Origin: DASYQV01 sp036005125
GTDB taxonomy: Bacteria; Acidobacteriota; Vicinamibacteria; Vicinamibacterales; UBA2999
Direction of reading: 5' to 3'
Length of the DNA stretch: 8,399 nt
NCBI GenBank assembly: GCA_036005125.1
Contig: DASYQV010000363.1
Location: forward strand, 1 to 8,399
The first letter of the stretch is position 1. The number at the start of each line of letters is the position of its first letter. Position numbers and translations under genes: made by a program. The notes beneath the pieces were generated by a model. That model had not been told where the DNA came from. It did not search any database and saw only the letters and a list, made by a program, of their open reading frames with translations. Shown here piece by piece: positions 1 to 6,036 of the stretch.

Positions 1-226
1 GACTCACCTGCTCGACTTCTCGCGCCGCATCTGTGAGCTCTCTACACACGTAAAGTTTGCCGCTTCGTCCGTGCTTCCCCTCCCGGACCAGCGCGCCACC
101 GACGGGTACGGGCATAAGGGTCGGGTCCGGTCGACGACGACGCCGAGAGTTTTGTGCGACGCGAGCATCGTATCCGGCGGGATACAGGACTTTACCCATC
201 GCTCCAGCGCGCTCGGCGCATCGAAC
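1..226. other. Left-edge region without a confident gene
   Basis: No gene can be assigned here. Two frames stay open to the left edge. One is a plus frame with codons starting at position 2, which runs on into the repeat array and has GC-rich third positions. The other is a minus frame that could start at 199 (MGKVLYPAGYDARV...) and leaves the window on the left. Neither matches a family I recognise. The plus frame has the GC-by-codon-position pattern expected in a GC-rich genome, so the tail of a gene entering from the left is possible, but its stop would lie inside or beyond the repeats. The minus frame has GGAG only about 2 nt before its ATG, which is too close for a good ribosome binding site. 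Confidence 0.3.
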
Positions 227-714
227 GTTTCAAATCGTCTCCGCGCCCTCTGCTTCCCCCGCGCGCTCCAGAGCCGGCACCGGACGCGGGGGCGCCGAGG
301 CCGCCAGAGACGATTTCAACGCCGAGCTCGCCGAGATCGCGGAGCGTTTTCGCGAAAATTTCTCGGCGTTCTCTGCGCGCTCGGCGTTTCAAACGGGCTC
401 CGCGCCCTCTGCTTCCCCCGCGCGCTCCAGAGCCGGCACCGAGCGCGGAGAGGGCCGAGGCCGCCAGAGACGATTTCAAACGCCGAGATCGCCGAGATCG
501 CCGAGATCGCCGAGGGTCTTCCCGAAAATTTCTCGGCGTTCTCTGCGCGCTCGGCGTTTCAAATCGTCTCCGCGTCCTCTGCTTCCTCCACGCGCTCCAG
601 AGCCGGCATGGAGCGCGGAGAGGGCCGAGGCAGAGACGATTTCAAACGCCGAGATCGCCGGGATCGCCGAGGGTCTTCCCGAAAATTTCTCTCGGCGTTC
701 TCGGCGCGCTCGGC
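227..714. repeat. Tandem array of three palindromic repeat units
   Basis: Three similar units follow each other, with the shared block GTTTCAAA...CTCCGCGYCCTCTGCTTC recurring near 231, 390 and 560 (spacing 159 and 170 bp). Each unit is itself an imperfect palindrome. The left arm carries CTCGGCGTTCTCTGCGCG and then GTTTCAAATCGTCTC. The right arm carries GAGACGATTTCAAAC, which is the reverse complement of the left word with one mismatch, followed by CGCCGAGATCGCCGAG. The arms flank a central CCAGAGCCGGCA. Units end in GAAAATTTCTCGGCG. No recombinase gene or target-site duplication was seen. The array lies 33 bp beyond the stop of the minus-strand gene at 748-1821, so it may form structure at the 3' end of that transcript. 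The long plus-strand open frames across it exist because the repeats lack stop codons and are not credible proteins. It resembles REP/BIME-type intergenic repeats, but the family is unnamed to my knowledge. Confidence 0.85.
481..514 (+). repeat. 9-bp tandem repeat CGCCGAGAT inside the array
   Basis: The 9-mer CGCCGAGAT occurs three times exactly and is followed by a partial fourth copy (CGCCGAG). The same place in the unit before (320-344) and the unit after (647-671) holds two 9-mers plus the partial copy, with single-base variants (CGCCGAGCT, CGCCGGGAT). The middle unit has therefore gained, or the others lost, one 9-bp step. This is the signature of replication slippage and accounts for most of the length difference between units. 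Confidence 0.85.
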
Positions 715-747
715 TCATTCGGGCCCGGTCCATTTCACAGTGCTGAT

Positions 748-1821
748 CTATTTGTTCTTGCTTGCTCCGTCACGCTCGCGATTCCGTTCGATGCTAAGAA
801 TGTTCGGCAGGCCGTAATTGCCCTCGCTGCATGCGTACTCATGCATGGGACCTGTCGCCCTCCACATCACATACTCCCCGCTCCAGGGCTGGGTCCACGT
901 GGTTGGATCTTCAACCGTGAACTCATACCGCAGTGAATTTACCGCGACCAGTGTAAAGCGCTCGATCACATGGAGCTTGCTGTCGGCGCCTCTCGTATGG
1001 AAAGCGTCCAGGGATGGGCTGGCTGTTCGCCTGATGTTGTACGCCCGATCCGTGAAGTTCGTGGTGTCCACGACCAGCGTGTCACCCTCCCAGCGTCCAC
1101 GGGAATCGCCAAGCCACTGCCGAATCTGCGGCGGAAAATGCGGTCGACCGTCGAGCGGGATCACACGCGCGTCGTGGATCATCTCCTGGTAGACGAGGAC
1201 GGTCTCGGGGGTCTGCACGATCTCGATGTTGGCGTTGTAGTTGATTTCCGGCCCGCCGTTCGGGAGCATCGGCGGCCCCTGCTGAGGCCAGATGATGCAG
1301 CGTTCCAGAGCCGTCCGCACCTCCGGCCCCTCCGAGGGCATGTTTGCCAGCCCGATCGATCGCTGCGCGACTCTTTTCTGCGCTTCCGGGGTCAGCGGGG
1401 GTATTCGTCCATTCGGTGGATCCGTGATGATGGACGTGCGCAGGTCAACCGGAATCTTTGACGGATCGTCAGCGGGCGCCAGCCAGATGGTGTCGTCGTA
1501 GTGAACGACGGCGATCTGCTTCTCGCGCGCCTCGGCCCTCTTCCGGTGAAATTCCCGCGCCTCGGCTTCGGTAAAGTGCGTCTTGAGACCGAGCGCCGGG
1601 TCACGCTGGAGCGCGACGGGCGTGTTCTTGTTCCAGATCCCGTGGAAGTCCGGTTTCCCGTCATGGGTACGCGGCGGCGTCCAGGATGTCGCCGCATTCG
1701 CGACCGATCCGCCCCTGGCTGGCGGGGTTGACACCTGTCCGACGGCCAACACCAGGTGATACGCGATCACCGGCAGGACGGCGATGGGTAACCACGCGGA
1801 ACGCCGAAGCTTGTCGGGCAT
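748..1821 (-). CDS. Secreted protein of unknown function (DGxPDxxGxW family)
   Basis: The protein has 357 residues. It starts with a basic stretch and a hydrophobic segment (about residues 8-29) that looks like a Sec signal peptide, so it should be exported. It has the blocks I associate with a family of secreted proteins common in acidobacteria and some proteobacteria: DGKPDFHGIW (54-63), DPPNGRIPPLTPEAQ (134-148), RWEGDTLVVDTTNFTD (243-258), YEFTVEDPTTWTQPW (299-313) and HEYACSEGNYGLPNIL (327-342). Only two Cys are present (175 and 331), and they could form a disulfide. The family has no established biochemical role that I know of. AAGGAGAGGG at 1835-1826 lies 8 nt before the ATG when counted from AAGGAG, which supports this start. 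The stop is TAG at 750-748. The gene diverges from the PQQ/cytochrome gene across a 466-bp spacer, so shared regulation is possible. Length and composition look intact. Confidence 0.87.
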   Translation of the reverse strand: MPDKLRRSAWLPIAVLPVIAYHLVLAVGQVSTPPARGGSVANAATSWTPPRTHDGKPDFHGIWNKNTPVALQRDPALGLKTHFTEAEAREFHRKRAEAREKQIAVVHYDDTIWLAPADDPSKIPVDLRTSIITDPPNGRIPPLTPEAQKRVAQRSIGLANMPSEGPEVRTALERCIIWPQQGPPMLPNGGPEINYNANIEIVQTPETVLVYQEMIHDARVIPLDGRPHFPPQIRQWLGDSRGRWEGDTLVVDTTNFTDRAYNIRRTASPSLDAFHTRGADSKLHVIERFTLVAVNSLRYEFTVEDPTTWTQPWSGEYVMWRATGPMHEYACSEGNYGLPNILSIERNRERDGASKNK

Positions 1822-1884
1822 TATTCCCTCTCCTTACGTGCTCGGGCACTTATCAGAATGTCAAATCGGCGCCGAACGTGAACG

Positions 1885-1922
1885 GGCGCGCCCCGAGGAT
1901 CGCGGTCGGGTCGGGGCGCGCC
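1885..1922. promoter_or_regulatory. Perfect 12-bp inverted repeat in the divergent intergenic region
   Basis: GGCGCGCCCCGA (1885-1896) and its exact reverse complement TCGGGGCGCGCC (1911-1922) flank a 14-nt loop. It sits about 64 bp upstream of the minus-strand ATG at 1821 and about 366 bp upstream of the plus-strand ATG at 2288. There is no T-run on either side, so it is unlikely to be an intrinsic terminator. It could be a regulator binding site or a leader hairpin for the minus-strand gene. Function is inferred from position and symmetry only. The rest of the 1822-2287 spacer shows no gene I can support. Confidence 0.5.
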
Positions 1923-2213
1923 AAACGCGAACCTCGTTCGTCGGTTCGGGTCTTGAGATGATGGGCGCCACCTCTGTCTCCTAGACCGCACTTCTGCGTT
2001 CCCACAATTCTGGTACAGTCCTCGGCGACCGTCGTTCGCGACACGCGCCATTTTACGCCTTATCCTGAAAACGGAAGGCATTCCGTCCAGTCGCGAGCGT
2101 CCGACCACCTGGCGCACCTTGCTCCGAGCGCATTGGCCCGCTCTCACGCTCGATCAACCGGCCGCGTAGCGTCGTGATTTCTGAGCAGTCTTGACACAAA
2201 GCCCCGGAGCGCC

Positions 2214-2241
2214 TTGACTGCTGAGAGTTCAGGCATAAGAT
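2214..2241 (+). promoter_or_regulatory. Candidate sigma70-type promoter for the PQQ/cytochrome gene
   Basis: TTGACT (2214-2219; 5 of 6 to TTGACA) is followed after 16 bp by TAAGAT (2236-2241; 4 of 6 to TATAAT). Transcription would start near 2248, about 40 nt before the ATG at 2288. This makes the in-frame GTG at 2249 an unlikely start because it would sit at the very 5' end of the RNA. A second TTGACA lies at 2191-2196 but has no -10 box at suitable spacing. Confidence 0.45.
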
Positions 2242-2276
2242 ACGCCCTGTGTTCGGCAACTCGACCGCTCAGGGAC

Positions 2277-2281
2277 GGGAG
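2277..2281 (+). promoter_or_regulatory. Ribosome binding site that decides the start at 2288
   Basis: GGGAG is separated by 6 nt from the ATG at 2288. The 13 residues encoded between the upstream GTG (2249) and this ATG are not part of a signal peptide, whereas the sequence after the ATG is basic then hydrophobic. Confidence 0.6.
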
Positions 2282-2287
2282 TTTGCG

Positions 2288-4783
2288 ATGAGAGTCAACG
2301 TTTCTTGGACAGTCACCCTGATGGGTGTCGCTGCATCCGCGCTCGTCCTGTCAGCGGCCGGCCAGCGACCATCCGCGACCGGACCATTCACGGCAGAACA
2401 GGCCGCCGCGGGTCTCGGCGCGTTTCAGGCGAACTGCGCGGTCTGTCACGGTGCGGATCTGTCCGGCGGGCCCTCTGCGCCGCCACTGGCAGGCCGGACG
2501 TTCGCGGAGGGCTGGAGCAAGCGGACGACGCGCGATCTGCTCGAGGCGATCCGCAGCATGCCGCCGACCAGCCCCGGCGCGCTTGGCGACGAGGCACATG
2601 TCAATATCGCCGCCTACATCCTGCAGTCGAACGGTGTCGCCCCCGGGCCCAGGGCCCTGACGGCGACGGCAACCGACGCGATCGACTCGCTCCTGACCAG
2701 CCGATCGAGTGTGGCCGCAACTCCTGAATCGTCGGTGGCCCCGGGAGCGTGCAGCACCGACGCCGGAGGACCGCGCAGCGCGAGAGCGACGAGCGCGCCA
2801 GTGCGGTCGAGGAGCGATTGGCCGCTCTACGGAGGGTCCGCTACGAACCAGCGGTTCTCGACGCTGGCGCAGATTACGGCGAGCAATGTCAAAGCGCTCG
2901 GCGGTGCGTGGATGACCCGGCTTCCGGGTCCGACGAATCAGTCAGGGATCACGATGTCGCACAATCGGATATTCGTGGCGACGTTGAACTGCAAGGTGAC
3001 CGCGCTCGACGCGAAGACGGGCCAGATCGTTTGGGTATTCGATTTGACGGAGCCGCCCGCCAGACGAGGCGTGACCGTCGGCGCCGATCTTGGCTTTGTG
3101 CTGGTGGCGGGCAGCAGTGGAACGATCACCGCTATCAATGTCGAGACCGGCAAACCTGTGTGGACGCACACGCTTACTCCGGATCCCGCGCACGGACGAC
3201 CTGCGCTGATTACCTCGGCACCGAGCTATGCCAACGGTGTGCTGCTCGTATCGATGTCGGGTGGCGATATGGGGCGGCGGGGCGGGATCAGTGCCCTTGA
3301 TGGGAGAACCGGCAAAGAGATGTGGCGCTTTTATGCCATTCCTGGCCCGGGCGAACCCGGGTACGAGACATGGCCGGACAATGAGATGTGGCGGGCCGGC
3401 GGTGGTGCCGTCTGGAGCCCGGCCGCCGTCGATCCCGAGCTGGGACTGGTCTACATCGGCACCGGCAACGCCAACGGCAATCCGCAGGGCCTCCTGGGAC
3501 AGCATCCGACGCAGCATCCGGGGCCGCACCCGTCACATGCGGGCGACCTGCGACCGGGCGACGCGCTGTTCAACGCATCGGTGGTGGCACTCGACCTGAA
3601 GACGGGCAAACCTCGGTGGCACTTCCAGCTCGTACGTCATGACATCTGGGACATGGACGTGCCCACACCCGTGGTGCTCTATGACACGACTGTTGGCGGA
3701 CGACCCCGCAAAGGGATCGCCGTCATGCGCACTGACGGGTACCTGTTTCTGTTCGATCGCGTCGATGGATCGCCGCTGCTGCCAATCGAAGAGCGTCCCG
3801 TCCCTCAGGATCCCTTTCAGCTGACGACGCCCACGCAGCCCTTTCCGGTCGGCGGCGATCAGGTGGTCCCGAATTGTATCGAGCCGTGGCTGATGCCGCC
3901 CGGGTTCAAGCCAGGTTGTTATTTCATGCCCCTCAATGAGCCGAACGTGATGGCGCCCTACATCGGGGCTCGCCAGGCGCCGATGGCCTACAGCCCGCAG
4001 ACCGGGTATTTCTACGTGGCGTCATCCGTCGACCCGTGGTGGGCGACGCGGTTCGGCATTTCGCATAACGAACCGGGTCAGAAGTTCTATGGGTTGATCA
4101 CGGCCGTCGACTCTCGCACGAACAAGATCGTCTGGCAGCAGCGATCACCGTATCCAAAGGCGCACCGCGGCGGCATGCTGGCCACGGCGGGGAACCTGGT
4201 GTTCCACGGCGAGGGGGACGGAAACCTGCAGGCCCGCGATGCCAAAACGGGAGAACTGCTGTGGCAGTTTCAGACTGGCTCCGTGGGCGCCGACGCGGGT
4301 CCCGCAATCAGCTACGAAGTGGACGGCGAACAGTACGTCGCCTTTGCGCCAAGCGGCGGCGAGACAGACCGATCGACTGGGGATATGGTCTGGGCGTATA
4401 AACTCGGCGGCACGGTAAAACCGTTCAATCCGCCACCGGCGCCATCCCTGGCGCGGACGTTCCGCGGGGTCGTTGTCGAGACGAGCAACATCACCATCGA
4501 TTTCAGCGAGCGAGACAAGGACACCATCAGACCGCCGGGCCTCCGGGTCGACGATTACGAGACGTTCGAGCCACGACGGGCGCGGGTGCGGGCGGGCACG
4601 CGAGTGACCTGGAAGAACACCGGCCACGAACCGCACACGATCACGGTTCGTCAGCAGACATGGACGAGCGGGGCGATCGCGCCTGGAGCGACCGGCTCGA
4701 TCCAGTTCGATACGCCGGGCACGTACGTGTACACGTGCGAGAATCATCCGTGGCAGCAGGGAGAAATTACGGTCGTGAGGTGA
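2288..4783 (+). CDS. Secreted cytochrome c - PQQ beta-propeller - cupredoxin fusion dehydrogenase
   Basis: The protein has 831 residues counted from ATG 2288. A signal peptide spans about 1-26. A class I cytochrome c domain follows (about 33-120) with haem motif CAVCH (50-54) and probable axial Met in SMPP (Met91). After a low-complexity linker, an eight-bladed PQQ propeller spans about 175-707, with repeated ALDAKTG-type blade motifs, GGGAVWSPAAVDPELGLVYIG, GTGNANGNP, PGD (Asp425, the likely counterpart of the methanol dehydrogenase catalytic Asp) and HDIWDMD (451-457). The C-terminus (about 757-831) is a plastocyanin-like cupredoxin with His783, Cys817 and His820 as copper ligands. At the usual axial Met position the residue is Gln (CENHPWQQG). 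It should oxidise an alcohol, aldose or similar substrate in the periplasm and pass electrons to haem and copper; the substrate is unknown. At the position of the usual PQQ-contacting Lys/Arg (RNG in methanol dehydrogenase) I read TDG with Arg one residue earlier. PQQ proteins with a cytochrome domain commonly carry it at the C-terminus, so this order is notable. Confidence 0.85.
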   Translation: MRVNVSWTVTLMGVAASALVLSAAGQRPSATGPFTAEQAAAGLGAFQANCAVCHGADLSGGPSAPPLAGRTFAEGWSKRTTRDLLEAIRSMPPTSPGALGDEAHVNIAAYILQSNGVAPGPRALTATATDAIDSLLTSRSSVAATPESSVAPGACSTDAGGPRSARATSAPVRSRSDWPLYGGSATNQRFSTLAQITASNVKALGGAWMTRLPGPTNQSGITMSHNRIFVATLNCKVTALDAKTGQIVWVFDLTEPPARRGVTVGADLGFVLVAGSSGTITAINVETGKPVWTHTLTPDPAHGRPALITSAPSYANGVLLVSMSGGDMGRRGGISALDGRTGKEMWRFYAIPGPGEPGYETWPDNEMWRAGGGAVWSPAAVDPELGLVYIGTGNANGNPQGLLGQHPTQHPGPHPSHAGDLRPGDALFNASVVALDLKTGKPRWHFQLVRHDIWDMDVPTPVVLYDTTVGGRPRKGIAVMRTDGYLFLFDRVDGSPLLPIEERPVPQDPFQLTTPTQPFPVGGDQVVPNCIEPWLMPPGFKPGCYFMPLNEPNVMAPYIGARQAPMAYSPQTGYFYVASSVDPWWATRFGISHNEPGQKFYGLITAVDSRTNKIVWQQRSPYPKAHRGGMLATAGNLVFHGEGDGNLQARDAKTGELLWQFQTGSVGADAGPAISYEVDGEQYVAFAPSGGETDRSTGDMVWAYKLGGTVKPFNPPPAPSLARTFRGVVVETSNITIDFSERDKDTIRPPGLRVDDYETFEPRRARVRAGTRVTWKNTGHEPHTITVRQQTWTSGAIAPGATGSIQFDTPGTYVYTCENHPWQQGEITVVR

Positions 4784-4801
4784 TGTGTACCGCCAATATG
4801 G

Positions 4802-5215
4802 ATGCAGACGGCCCTCGCGCCTGCGCCAGGATTGGTGCTCTTCGTCGCGGTTGTTGGCACTCAGATAGGCGTCGGATCGGACTCCGTCTATTACCTCACG
4901 GCGGCGGAATCCCTTCATGCGATGGGCCGGCTGGTGACGCCTATCACCACCCATGCCGCTATCCAGTTCACAGCCGACGGCACATTGATCGGTGAACATC
5001 CATTCGTCACATGGCCCCCTGGATTCCCGATGGCGCTTGCACTCGGCCGCGCCTTCGGTCTCGACATCGAGCTTGCCGTCGTAGCGGTGAACATGGTCGC
5101 GTTGACAGCGCCGACCTTTGCGTCCCTGCAGATTGCCCGGACCGTGCTGCCGGCCGGCTGGGCTGCTCTGGTGGCTAGCGACATCACCGATCTATTCCTT
5201 CGACGGAGCAGGTGA
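4802..5215 (+). pseudogene. Remnant of a membrane glycosyltransferase-like protein (N-terminal part)
   Basis: This open frame codes for 137 residues and begins 18 bp after the preceding stop, in the same frame. Hydrophobic segments lie near 8-24, 75-86 and 90-126. Between the first two it reads GSDSVYYLTAAESL (25-38), then a TADGTLIGEHPFVTWPPGFP stretch (57-76). That arrangement (acidic residue plus YY after the first membrane helix, then a W-P-P-G-F-P block before the next) resembles the N-terminus of multi-membrane-span glycosyltransferases of the ArnT/GT39-like group, which are usually 400-600 residues long. The protein ends abruptly after residue 126 with DITDLFLRRSR. No continuation was found in the other frames through 5384, so most of the gene appears deleted. 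No good Shine-Dalgarno sequence precedes ATG 4802. A short intact membrane protein cannot be excluded. Confidence 0.5.
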
Positions 5216-5258
5216 TGCGCAACCGGGGCTGTCCTGATGATGATGAGCCGGCTAACAT

Positions 5259-5308
5259 CGCGACGGAGCCGGCGGCGCGTGTCTCAAGAACGCCGCGGCT
5301 CATCGCGG
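5259..5308 (+). repeat. Imperfect inverted repeat upstream of the cupin gene
   Basis: CGCGACGGAGCCGGCGGCG (from 5260) pairs imperfectly with CGCCGCGGCTCATCGCG (5291-5307), with a few bulges and a loop near CGTGTCTCAAGAA. There is no T-run after it, so a classical terminator is not indicated. It might stabilise or regulate the cupin transcript, or simply reflect GC-rich sequence. No convincing promoter was found in 5216-5384. Confidence 0.3.
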
Positions 5309-5384
5309 ACGATCGTTGCTGTCGAAGACGTCTCGAGAAACAAGCAGCTTCGGCGTGAAAATTTCAACCGCGAAGGAGAGCCAC

Positions 5385-5930
5385 ATGCGCAAACTCGTGA
5401 TCGGCAGCGTGATGGGCACGGTCGCCTTGTTCGTGGCGTGGGTCGGCGTGACAGGGGAAATGCGCGTGGGGGCCTCCGGCGCCGCCCGCGTGCAGGGGCC
5501 TCAAGGACGCGCCGCGCTGTCGGTACCGCCGGCGCCGACGGACAAGGCCATGTACATCGCGAATAGCGAGATCCAGTCTACCTGGCAGGATCTCGAAGCC
5601 CGTCAGGTGATCAACAGGCGGGCGATGGAAGGCGGCGCGTACAGTATCAATATCCGCATCGTGAAGCAGGGAGACCCGCCGAGGATTCACAGTCAGTCGT
5701 GCGACGTATGGGTCGTCCAGGCGGGCTCGGCCGTCGCGATCACCGGCGGTGAGCTGGTGGACGTCAAGAAAAACCGCGACAACGACGATGCCGTGGGCAG
5801 CTCGATCAACGGCGGCATCGAACAGCCGCTGCAGGCGGGCGATATTCTCTACGTGCCCCCGGGTGTCCCGCACGGCTTCAAGAACGCGAAAGGGTTCAGG
5901 GCGTTTCTGATCCGCTTCAACACGAAGTAA
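5385..5930 (+). CDS. Secreted single-domain cupin
   Basis: The protein has 181 residues. An N-terminal hydrophobic segment (about 4-24) with a preceding Arg-Lys looks like a signal peptide or anchor, so the cupin should be exported. Cupin motif 2 is textbook: GDILYVPPGVPHGFKN (152-167), with metal-ligand candidate His163. Motif 1 (about 97-121, containing IHSQSCDVWVVQAG) keeps one His (102), but the second His is Gln104 and the usual Glu is probably replaced by Asp107. Metal binding may therefore be altered. The fold is shared by isomerases, dioxygenases, decarboxylases and sugar-binding proteins, so activity cannot be named. AAGGAG at 5373-5378 lies 6 nt before the ATG, which fixes the start over upstream in-frame alternatives. 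The gene sits between two PQQ-type genes on the same strand, with 106 bp before the next gene, and is probably co-expressed with it. Confidence 0.85.
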   Translation: MRKLVIGSVMGTVALFVAWVGVTGEMRVGASGAARVQGPQGRAALSVPPAPTDKAMYIANSEIQSTWQDLEARQVINRRAMEGGAYSINIRIVKQGDPPRIHSQSCDVWVVQAGSAVAITGGELVDVKKNRDNDDAVGSSINGGIEQPLQAGDILYVPPGVPHGFKNAKGFRAFLIRFNTK

Positions 5931-6036
5931 GGGTTAGCGGCACGTCTGTATCGTTTCGAAATTCATGCTGTCGCGGCCCACACTCGCGTATCGCAGACGG
6001 CCGGTATTGTCTGAGCTTTCATTGGAGGACTGCAGG

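Noticed and set aside
227..714. CRISPR array
   Set aside because: The repeats are long, palindromic and contiguous, without uniform unique spacers, and no cas gene is nearby.
57..936. Long overlapping open frames on the plus strand, and minus-strand ones, across the repeat array
   Set aside because: They exist because the repeats lack stop codons in several frames. The predicted proteins are Arg/Ser/Pro-rich repeats of one another with no domain.
1836..1864. Possible promoter on the minus strand with TTGACA at 1864-1859
   Set aside because: No -10 box fits at 16-18 bp, and the resulting leader would be too short to contain the ribosome binding site at 1835-1826.
2249..2287. GTG at 2249 as start of the cytochrome-PQQ-cupredoxin protein
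   Set aside because: It would be at or beside the predicted transcription start, has no ribosome binding site, and would put 13 non-signal residues before the signal peptide.
4145..4999. A 284-codon open frame on the minus strand
   Set aside because: It is opposite the 3' half of the cytochrome-PQQ-cupredoxin gene and the remnant behind it, with composition of an antisense shadow and no recognisable motif.
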